Source: UBA668 sp038328705
Lineage (GTDB): Bacteria > Actinomycetota > Acidimicrobiia > Acidimicrobiales > Ilumatobacteraceae
NCBI GenBank assembly: GCA_038328705.1
Contig: JBBQMG010000181.1
Span: 1 to 6,715 of the forward strand
Direction of reading: 5' to 3'
Length of the DNA stretch: 6,715 bases
The first letter of the stretch is position 1, and the number at the start of each line of letters is the position of its first letter. The notes beneath the pieces are model-generated. The model was not told the DNA's origin. It did no database searches and saw only the letters and a program-made list of their open reading frames with translations. Of the stretch, positions 1 to 5,253 are shown piece by piece. Position numbers and translations under genes: made by a program.

Positions 1-132
1 CCCGCTGAGTGTGGTGATGGCCAGGTGGCCTGCGGCACACAGGCGGCACCGTTGAAGGCTGCTACCTCCCGGTCCTGACCTGATTCCCGGACGCCCGTTG
101 CACAGGGCCCGACCATCACCACACCCAGCGGG
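1..132 (-). ncRNA. ffs: Small SRP RNA (4.5S-type)
   Basis: This is the RNA scaffold of the signal recognition particle. It binds Ffh and targets ribosomes making membrane proteins to FtsY. Read on the minus strand, positions 81-57 give the universal apical domain: GGUCAGG, a short stem ACC/GGU closed by a GGGA (GNRA) tetraloop, then AGCAGCC. In E. coli the same stem is UCC/GGA, so the change is compensatory and supports a folded RNA. The ends pair as well: bases 1-20 are complementary to 113-132, with one G-U wobble, making a long closing helix. The helix begins at base 1, so the RNA 3' end or its terminator may lie outside the window. A family-model hit would probably cover only the central 95-100 nt. 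In actinobacteria ffs often lies just upstream of dnaX, so dnaX may lie to the left on the minus strand; this is inference. Confidence 0.9.
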
Positions 133-144
133 TGCTGAATGCGA

Positions 145-150
145 AGCCTA
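145..150 (-). promoter_or_regulatory. Possible -10 element for ffs
   Basis: On the minus strand these bases read TAGGCT, an actinobacterial TAnnnT-type -10. It would start transcription near position 138, a few bases before the first paired base of the SRP RNA at 132. The matching -35 position (168-173, GCGGCA) is poor. The evidence is position and a weak consensus only. Confidence 0.25.
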
Positions 151-179
151 GCGACAATCGTGCGGGTTGCCGCTAGCCT
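151..179 (+). promoter_or_regulatory. Possible promoter for tRNA-Ser(GGA)-tadA
   Basis: GCGACA at 151-156 (four of six matches to TTGACA) and TAGCCT at 174-179 are separated by 17 bp. Transcription would begin near 186, about seven bases before the mature tRNA 5' end. Spacing and position are good, but both hexamers are imperfect. This element lies back to back with the candidate ffs -10. Confidence 0.3.
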
Positions 180-192
180 GCGTCGCCACCCA

Positions 193-280
193 GGAGGGGT
201 GCGAGAGCGGCCGAATCGGCACGCTTGGAAAGCGTGTGAGGGGCAACCCTCCGTGGGTTCGAATCCCACCCCCTCCGCCA
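193..280 (+). tRNA. tRNA-Ser, anticodon GGA
   Basis: This is a complete class II tRNA cloverleaf. The acceptor stem GGAGGGG (193-199) pairs with CCCCTCC (270-276), followed by discriminator G277 and an encoded CCA (278-280). The anticodon stem CACGC/GCGTG (220-224 and 232-236) encloses loop TTGGAAA, placing anticodon GGA at 227-229, which reads UCC and UCU codons. The long variable arm at about 238-252 (GGGG-CAA-CCCT type) is the hallmark of serine tRNAs. The T arm is GTGGG-TTCGAAT-CCCAC (253-269). tadA follows 20 bp downstream on the same strand and is probably on the same primary transcript. Confidence 0.96.
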
Positions 281-300
281 TTTTCCATAGAGTGCGGCGC

Positions 301-762
301 ATGTCGGCAGCACTCTCGGATAGCGACGCAATGCAGCTGGCGCTCGTCGAGGCGCACGCGGCAGCGGTGCACGGCGACGTTCCAATCGGTGCGATTGTCG
401 TGCGCGACGGTCTGGTGATTGCGTCGCGTCACAACGAGCGTGAGCTGACGGGCGACCCGACGGCGCATGCCGAGGTGCTCGCACTGCGCGACGCCTCGTT
501 GGTGGTCGGTCACTGGCGGCTGCTGGACTGCACGTTGTACGTCACGTTGGAACCGTGCACGATGTGTGCGGGCGCAATCGTCAACAGCCGGCTCGGGCGC
601 CTGGTGTACGGCGCCACCGACCCGAAGGCTGGCGCGGTGGAGAGCCTGTATCGCGTGTGCGCCGACGAGCGGCTGAATCACCGTCCGCCAACGGACGGCG
701 GTGTGTTGGCCGACGAATGCGGCCAGCTCCTCAAGTCATTCTTCGCCGAGCGGCGGCGCTGA
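301..762 (+). CDS. tadA: tRNA-specific adenosine deaminase TadA
   Basis: This 153-residue zinc-dependent cytidine/deoxycytidylate-deaminase-fold enzyme converts adenosine to inosine at wobble position 34 of tRNA-Arg(ACG), letting one tRNA read CGU, CGC and CGA. The zinc and catalytic motif is intact: His56-Ala-Glu58 inside PTAHAE, where Glu58 is the proton shuttle, and Pro85-Cys86-x-x-Cys89 inside EPCTMC. The N-terminal VPIGAIVV stretch (27-34) and Asn45 match substrate-binding positions of the family. The length is typical of bacterial TadA. I chose ATG 301 because it places the usual short helix before MQLALVEAHAA; ATG 331 would cut into that helix, and the longer open frame upstream runs through the tRNA. 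No Shine-Dalgarno sequence is visible. The gene sits 20 bp after tRNA-Ser(GGA) and its TGA is 13 bp from the end of the convergent downstream gene. Confidence 0.95.
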   Translation: MSAALSDSDAMQLALVEAHAAAVHGDVPIGAIVVRDGLVIASRHNERELTGDPTAHAEVLALRDASLVVGHWRLLDCTLYVTLEPCTMCAGAIVNSRLGRLVYGATDPKAGAVESLYRVCADERLNHRPPTDGGVLADECGQLLKSFFAERRR

Positions 763-775
763 CACACCCCGACGC

Positions 776-1903
776 TTATGCGGCGGACGTAGTCGCAGGT
801 TGCTCGAGCGTCGGCGCCGAACCGGTGAAATCTGTGGGCGAAATGTTGGTCACCGGCTGCGCTGCCGCGTCGATGGCTGCAAGTGCCCGGCGGACTGCCT
901 CTGCGACCTCGTCTGCAATGGCTGACGACATGATCGCGTCGACGGCAGACTGAGCCAGGCTGATGCCCGAGCCGTTGTCCGAACCATCGGCGGATTCGCT
1001 GAACGTGGCCGCCAGTGCCAGCGCAAGTGCAATGTCATCAGAAGGCTCCGGTTGGGTCACGACCTCAGGGGTGACGTCTTCGACCACGACGTCTTCGACC
1101 ACGACGTCTTCGACAACGACGTCTTCGACCACGACGTCTTCGACGAGGACAGCAACGGCCTCGTCTTCGACCACGACGTCTTCGACGACCGGCGTTTCGA
1201 CGACCGGTTGGACGACCGGCGCTTCGACGAGTGGCTCAACGGCGACCGGTTCGGCGACGGGGGCCGCACGGCGAGGGCCCGGGCCGGGGGTGATCGTGGC
1301 GTCGGGCTCTGCAAGGTATGAGCCCTCGACGATGTGCGTGATCACTTCTATGCGAGTCGGCAACCAACGATCGATACCATTGGCATGCCGCTTGTACATC
1401 GTCATCGTGTAGTGATCGATCACGTCGTTCGCCACCGAGGTGAGCACGTCGTCGGTCATCAACTCGACACACAGCTCTACCGGCTGGCGGTCGATCGACG
1501 GATCACGCTGGAACATCCGTCCGAGGTGCTCGACGCCACTGACCAACAGCGCGCCCTTGCCCATCTGTTGGCGGGTGATCACGCCTTCGACGAGTAGCCG
1601 CACGCCCAATCCACCGTCGGTGGTGCGTTCGGCGAAGTACACCTGGCCATCACGGAGATACACATGAGTGGTCGGGGTGGTGGCGAGTGAGAGCTCACCG
1701 GTCAACATCTGGCGGCGCGCAGCCTCGATCACCTGCCAGGCAGGGCGAGGGGTGAAGCCGCCTTCGTGGGCGAACAGGTCTGCATGCACGGAAAGGTCTT
1801 CGGCAGACAGTTTCTTGACCTTTAGTGTTTCGCCATCGGTGGGCACGGGGTGACGGCCAGTGACCTCGCGCTGCGTGGAACTCTTGGTGGCACCCGACGC
1901 CAT
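776..1903 (-). CDS. DUF4388-like (PatA-N-like) domain protein with acidic VVVED repeat tail
   Basis: This predicted cytosolic protein of 375 residues has no signal peptide or membrane segment. Residues about 58-180 resemble the DUF4388/PatA N-terminal domain seen in bacterial regulatory and gliding-motility-type proteins: a short helix, LTGELSL, a beta pair around VYLRDGQVYFAE (81-92), then helices. This assignment rests on pattern only. Residues about 205-290 are low-complexity Pro/Val/Glu/Asp, including VVVED pentapeptides at about 238-277. Residues 315-350 could form an amphipathic Ala-rich helix. ATG 1903 is preferred: GGAAGG lies nine bases upstream, and the frame farther upstream only translates the antisense of a tRNA gene. 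It converges on tadA and ends 13 bp from it. Its biological role is unknown; a signalling or scaffold role is only a guess. Confidence 0.8.
   Translation of the reverse strand: MASGATKSSTQREVTGRHPVPTDGETLKVKKLSAEDLSVHADLFAHEGGFTPRPAWQVIEAARRQMLTGELSLATTPTTHVYLRDGQVYFAERTTDGGLGVRLLVEGVITRQQMGKGALLVSGVEHLGRMFQRDPSIDRQPVELCVELMTDDVLTSVANDVIDHYTMTMYKRHANGIDRWLPTRIEVITHIVEGSYLAEPDATITPGPGPRRAAPVAEPVAVEPLVEAPVVQPVVETPVVEDVVVEDEAVAVLVEDVVVEDVVVEDVVVEDVVVEDVTPEVVTQPEPSDDIALALALAATFSESADGSDNGSGISLAQSAVDAIMSSAIADEVAEAVRRALAAIDAAAQPVTNISPTDFTGSAPTLEQPATTSAA
1073..1189. repeat. 15-bp tandem repeat inside the DUF4388-like gene
   Basis: On the plus strand the unit is GACGTCTTCGACCAC. Five head-to-tail copies occupy 1073-1147; the third has one base changed (silent in the protein) and the fifth ends in GAG. 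After a 12-bp break (1148-1159), two more copies follow at 1160-1189, one with its first base pair changed. Unit and break lengths are multiples of three, so copy-number change keeps the reading frame. On the coding strand each unit encodes VVEDV. Degenerate copies (TTCGACGACCGG type) continue to about 1230. Confidence 0.95.
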
Positions 1904-1923
1904 ATCCGTTAACCTTCCGCCCC

Positions 1924-2011
1924 GGAAGGGTGCCCGAGCGGCCAAAGGGACACGCCTCGAAAGCGTGCGAGGGGCAACTCTCCGTGGGTTCAAATCCCAC
2001 CCCTTCCGCCA
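1924..2011 (+). tRNA. tRNA-Ser, anticodon CGA
   Basis: This is a complete class II tRNA. The acceptor stem GGAAGGG (1924-1930) pairs with CCCTTCC (2001-2007), then discriminator G2008 and an encoded CCA (2009-2011). The anticodon stem CACGC/GCGTG (1951-1955 and 1963-1967) encloses CTCGAAA, giving anticodon CGA at 1958-1960, which reads UCG. The variable arm and T arm (GTGGG-TTCAAAT-CCCAC, 1984-2000) are almost identical to those of the GGA tRNA at 193-280. Acceptor and D-stem differences between the two are compensated, so both look functional. Its 5' end is 20 bp from the start codon of the minus-strand DUF4388-like gene, so its promoter must overlap that coding sequence. I could not identify a convincing -35/-10 pair there. 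Confidence 0.96.
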
Positions 2012-2016
2012 GTGAT

Positions 2017-2032
2017 GTTGTCGAACGACAAC
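2017..2032 (+). repeat. Perfect inverted repeat just 3' of tRNA-Ser(CGA)
   Basis: GTTGTCG and CGACAAC flank a central AA, six bases after the tRNA CCA. As RNA it would fold as a six-pair stem with a GAAC tetraloop. It may be a 3' trailer hairpin involved in processing, or the first of two stacked termination hairpins. A role is inferred from position only. Confidence 0.5.
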
Positions 2033-2035
2033 TCT

Positions 2036-2077
2036 GAGCATGCCCGGGCCGTTGCGGCGCCGGGCATGTTCGTTCTT
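2036..2077 (+). terminator. Intrinsic terminator after tRNA-Ser(CGA)
   Basis: CATGCCCGG (2039-2047) and CCGGGCATG (2060-2068) form a perfect nine-pair stem. The loop can pair further as GCCG/CGGC around TTG with one bulged G. Three outer pairs, including a G-U, can extend the base. On the plus strand TTCGTTCTT follows at once, a moderately T-rich tail. The location, 25 bp past the tRNA, is right for ending the tRNA transcript. On the minus strand the sequence after the stem (CTCAGAG) is not T-rich, so it is less likely to stop transcription arriving from the hydrolase genes. Confidence 0.75.
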
Positions 2078-2106
2078 CACACCCGGATGGCGTCAGCCAG
2101 GGCGGT

Positions 2107-3615
2107 TCATGGGCACTCGGCGCCGTCGGTGGGAGCATTCTTCGCCGGGTCGATGAGGTACTGCTCGATGGTGTCCGAGGAACAGGCGTTCACGCCATAA
2201 CCCGTGTGCTGGTTACCCGTGACGACGACCAGTCGACCATCCTCCAACGAGTTGGCCATCACGCGGGTGCCCGACAGTGGCGTGGCCGAGTCGCCAGTGG
2301 TGCCCATCACCAGAATCGGCCCTGCACCCTTGCCCGTGATCACCACCCGCGGGTCAGTGGTGGTTGGGAAGAAGGTGCAGAAGTAGCTGCCGGTCGTGCC
2401 TGGCGACAGGCGGGGCGCCGCGGCATTGAAGTCCGGGGCCGTTGCGTCCTCCTGGGCAACGGTCAAACGCTCGGCGGTGTCCATACAGAAGATGGTCTGG
2501 AAGGCTTCGAGCGAGTTCTGGTACGTGCCGTCGGCGCTGCGCTTGAAGTACTCGTCGTACAGCACCAGCAGCCCGCGGCCATCGCCCTTCTGCGCCTCGG
2601 CGAGCGCCTTCGCCAGCTGCGGCCACCGCTGGTCGGAGTACATCGCCTGTGCCACGGCCGAGAGTGCTACCTGCAGGTTCACGTCCGGACGACCCGATTC
2701 GGACGGCACAGGGTCGTTGTCGACCGCCGTCATCAATGCATCGAATGCACCCTCTGCATCGCCATCGCTGTGGAACTCGCAGGTTGTGTCATCGCTACAT
2801 TGGGCGAGGAAGGTGGTCAACGAGTTCTCGAAGCCGACGCTCTGCTGCAAGCTCAGCTCGCTGGGGTCCGCGGTGGGGTCGGCGGCACCGTCGAGAACGG
2901 CAGCGCGCACGGTTTCGGCAAAGAGCGTCGTCCACGTGGCCCCGAGCGCGCTGCCGTAACTGAACCCGAAGTAGCTGATGGTTGCCTCGCCAAGCGCCCG
3001 GCGAATGGAGTCCATGTCGCGGGCCGAGTTGTTGGTGCCGACGAAGTCGATGATGTCTGCGTTCTTGGTCGCGCAGTCGTCGGCGAACTCCTTCGCGGTG
3101 TCGGCAATTGCCTGGCGCTCGGTCGCATTGTCCGGGGTCACGTCGAGGCTGGCGTAGAAGTGGTCGTAGTCGTCGGTGCAGTCGATGGCCGGGGTGGTGA
3201 GGCCGGTGCCGCGCGGGTCCCAACCAATGATGTCGAACCGATCGAGCAGGGCCTTCCCGTAGATCTGGTCGGCGTAGATGGCAAAGTCACTCCCACCAAA
3301 ACCTGGGCCACCGGGGTTGACCAACAGGCTGCCGATGCGCTTGGCTGGGTCGGCGAGGTGGCGAGCCACATAGAGATCAAAGGTGCCCTGTGATGGGTCG
3401 TCGTAATTGATCGGCACTTCCAGGTGGCCCGTCTGGACGGTGCCGTCACTACCGAAGTCCAACCACTCGAAGTCGGCGGGCCCGCCGGTGCCGTTGGTGC
3501 CCGTGGCGCTGACGGTCGTGTCCGCATTCGACTTGGTGGACGACACGCTGTTGCCGTCCGAGCAGGCCGCCACGAGCGACAGTGCGATCGCGAGCGAGAT
3601 GAAGGTGCGAGGCAT
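2107..3615 (-). CDS. TAP-like alpha/beta-hydrolase lipoprotein (putative secreted tripeptidyl aminopeptidase), copy A
   Basis: This 502-residue predicted exported serine peptidase belongs to the S33/TAP family typified by Streptomyces tripeptidyl aminopeptidases, which release short peptides from protein N-termini. Residues 1-17 are a signal peptide ending in lipobox Val-Ala-Ala-Cys18, followed by a Ser/Thr/Asn-rich linker, so the mature protein should be membrane-anchored outside the cell. The alpha/beta-hydrolase core has the oxyanion motif NPGGPG (100-105) and WDPRGTG (132-138). The nucleophile is Ser219 in GFSYG. The C-terminal TAP-like domain supplies Asp442 (TTGDSATP) and His470 (NQHTGYG). 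Eight further cysteines (146, 181, 273, 279, 377, 413, 478, 501) suggest disulfides. It lies 65 bp downstream of its paralogue and probably shares that transcript. No Shine-Dalgarno sequence is evident. The exact substrate is unknown, and an esterase or other hydrolase activity is possible. Confidence 0.9.
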   Translation of the reverse strand: MPRTFISLAIALSLVAACSDGNSVSSTKSNADTTVSATGTNGTGGPADFEWLDFGSDGTVQTGHLEVPINYDDPSQGTFDLYVARHLADPAKRIGSLLVNPGGPGFGGSDFAIYADQIYGKALLDRFDIIGWDPRGTGLTTPAIDCTDDYDHFYASLDVTPDNATERQAIADTAKEFADDCATKNADIIDFVGTNNSARDMDSIRRALGEATISYFGFSYGSALGATWTTLFAETVRAAVLDGAADPTADPSELSLQQSVGFENSLTTFLAQCSDDTTCEFHSDGDAEGAFDALMTAVDNDPVPSESGRPDVNLQVALSAVAQAMYSDQRWPQLAKALAEAQKGDGRGLLVLYDEYFKRSADGTYQNSLEAFQTIFCMDTAERLTVAQEDATAPDFNAAAPRLSPGTTGSYFCTFFPTTTDPRVVITGKGAGPILVMGTTGDSATPLSGTRVMANSLEDGRLVVVTGNQHTGYGVNACSSDTIEQYLIDPAKNAPTDGAECP

Positions 3616-3680
3616 GGCGTGGAGGCTACGGCCTGGCTTCGGCCGGTTTCCGTCAGCCGCGGCGCATCAACCGTGGGGCA

Positions 3681-5207
3681 TCAGTCACAGATGATCTCGT
3701 CGTCCAGAGGGGCGTCCGGATCGACCAGATAGCCGTCGACCACGTCGTTGACGCAGGTGTTGACGCCGTACCCAGTGTGCTGGTCGGCCGTCACGATCAC
3801 CAGATGGCCGTCCGCCAATGCCCTGGCCATGTTGCGGGTACCGTCCAGCGGTGTGGCTGGGTCGCCGGTGGTGCCGACGACCACGATCGGGCCTGCACCG
3901 CGACCGGTGATGGTCACGATGGGTGCGGCGGGCACCGGCCAGACGGAGCAGAAGGTCAGCTCAGCCATCCAGCTACGGCCGAGGCGTGGTGCGGCCGCCG
4001 CGAACTCGGCCTCTTGCGAGTAGAGGTCGTCGGGCCCGGTGCTGCCCGGGTCGTCGAGGCACCCAATGGCAAAGTACGCCTCGAGCGAGTCGTCCCAGCT
4101 GTCGCCGGAGTAGCCGTAGTAGTCGTCGTACAGATCGAGGACGCCCTGGCCGTCGCCGCCTTGCAGGTCGGCCAATGCTTGCTCCAGCTGCGGCCAGTAG
4201 CTCTGGTCGTACATCGCATCGGAGACGGCCGTGGTGAGCACACCCTGCGTCACATCAGTGCGTTTTGGGTCGACAGTGATCGGCTTCGCATCAGTCTTCG
4301 CGGAGAGTGCGTCGTACGCGCCCTCGGCATCGCCGCCGTTGTAGAACGCACACGTCGGTGCCGCGCTGCACTGAGCGAGGAAGGTCGCAAACGTGGCCTC
4401 GAAGCCGGCAGCTTGCTGAATGTTCTGCTCCAGATAACCGACGGTGGGGTCGACTGCGCCGTCGACCACGACAGCGCGGACCGTGTCGGGGAAGAGTGTT
4501 GCCCACGTGGTGCCCAGCTCGCTGCCGTAGCTGAACCCGAAGTACGAGATCTTCGTCTCGCCGAGCGCGGCGCGAATGGAATCCATGTCGCGGGCGGAAC
4601 TTTCGGTGCTGACGAGAGACAGCACCCCTTTGTTCTTGCGCTGGCAGTTCTTGGCGAACTCGGTGCCGGCGTCGATCAGTGCCTGGCGTTCCTCGGGTGT
4701 ATCGGGCGATGAGTCGAGCCCGAAGTACTTGTCGTAGTCGTCGATGCAGTCGATGGCAGGCTGGCTGAGGCCGGTGCCCCGCGGGTCCCAGCCGATGATG
4801 TCGAAGCGATCCAGGAGGTCTTGGCCGTAGATGCTGTCCGCGCTGTAGGCCAGCCCGCTGCCGCCGTAGCCGGGGCCGCCGGGGTTGACCAGTAGCGAGC
4901 CAATTCTGTTGGCGGTGTCGACAGCGCTGTGCCGCATCAGATACAGGGTGACGGTGTCGCCGCTCGGGTCCCGGTAGTCCAGTGGGACTTCCAGCGTGCC
5001 CTCGTCGATGCCGGCCTCGACATCGGTCCACGCGAAGTCGCTGGGGTCCACTGGAACGGTGCTCTCGGTGTGGAGTGTGACGCCATCGATGGTGCCGCGC
5101 GTGCCGCGACCCTCGTTGACGCCCTCGTTGATGCCGTCGCCGCACGAGGCAGCCAGGAGGCCGCCCACGACAAGACAGGCGAGGGCGAGAGACGGTCGGT
5201 GACGCAT
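3681..5207 (-). CDS. TAP-like alpha/beta-hydrolase lipoprotein (putative secreted tripeptidyl aminopeptidase), copy B
   Basis: This 508-residue paralogue of the next gene has the same design. A signal peptide (1-21) with a hydrophobic core ends in Leu-Ala-Ala-Ser-Cys22, a less usual but acceptable lipobox. NPGGPG (108-113), WDPRGTG (140-146), Ser226 in GFSYG, Asp449 in TTGDPATP and His477 in DQHTGYG form a complete S33 active site. Cysteines 154, 188, 280, 286, 383, 420, 485 and 507 align one for one with those of copy A. I chose ATG 5207 (MRHRPSL) because it starts directly before the signal peptide; ATG 5216 adds only three residues. The frame is open to 5324, but that extension would overlap the divergent ABC gene and spoil the signal peptide. 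No clear ribosome-binding site is visible. Copy B is the first gene of the probable two-gene operon. Confidence 0.9.
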   Translation of the reverse strand: MRHRPSLALACLVVGGLLAASCGDGINEGVNEGRGTRGTIDGVTLHTESTVPVDPSDFAWTDVEAGIDEGTLEVPLDYRDPSGDTVTLYLMRHSAVDTANRIGSLLVNPGGPGYGGSGLAYSADSIYGQDLLDRFDIIGWDPRGTGLSQPAIDCIDDYDKYFGLDSSPDTPEERQALIDAGTEFAKNCQRKNKGVLSLVSTESSARDMDSIRAALGETKISYFGFSYGSELGTTWATLFPDTVRAVVVDGAVDPTVGYLEQNIQQAAGFEATFATFLAQCSAAPTCAFYNGGDAEGAYDALSAKTDAKPITVDPKRTDVTQGVLTTAVSDAMYDQSYWPQLEQALADLQGGDGQGVLDLYDDYYGYSGDSWDDSLEAYFAIGCLDDPGSTGPDDLYSQEAEFAAAAPRLGRSWMAELTFCSVWPVPAAPIVTITGRGAGPIVVVGTTGDPATPLDGTRNMARALADGHLVIVTADQHTGYGVNTCVNDVVDGYLVDPDAPLDDEIICD

Positions 5208-5253
5208 GAAGGTCATCGTAGAAGTGCGCGTGCTCGTCCGTATCCTCGGTGGC

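Noticed and set aside
139..300. Upstream extension of tadA
   Set aside because: This stretch translates through tRNA-Ser(GGA). Homology to TadA begins only after ATG 301.
1073..1189. CRISPR array
   Set aside because: Units are 15 bp, head-to-tail without spacers, and in frame within a coding sequence.
963..1412. Plus-strand open frames over the repeat (Thr/Ser-rich and Asp/Phe/His-rich products)
   Set aside because: The 15-bp repeat lacks stops in several frames, so shadow frames stay open. The minus frame alone continues into a folded-looking domain with a plausible start.
1924..2011. tRNA-Ser(CGA) 3' end as a phage or island attachment site
   Set aside because: No integrase, no repeat of the tRNA 3' end marking an island boundary, and no change in base composition in the window. 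The similar sequence at 193-280 is a full tRNA gene.
1904..2080. N-terminal extension of 59 residues on the DUF4388-like gene
   Set aside because: The extension is the antisense translation of tRNA-Ser(CGA) and its trailer (GWDLNPRR-type peptide, a known tRNA artefact). ATG 1903 has an SD-like GGAAGG nearby.
2206..3393. Long plus-strand open frame opposite hydrolase copy A, and a similar one at 3777-4712 opposite copy B
   Set aside because: Both are antisense shadows typical of high-GC genes. The minus strand has clear motifs, signal peptides and the catalytic triad, and the shadow products have no recognisable domains.
3616..3680. Terminator between the two hydrolase genes
   Set aside because: Only weak GC-rich pairing (GGCCGAAGCC area) with no T-tract on the minus strand. 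Cotranscription is more likely.
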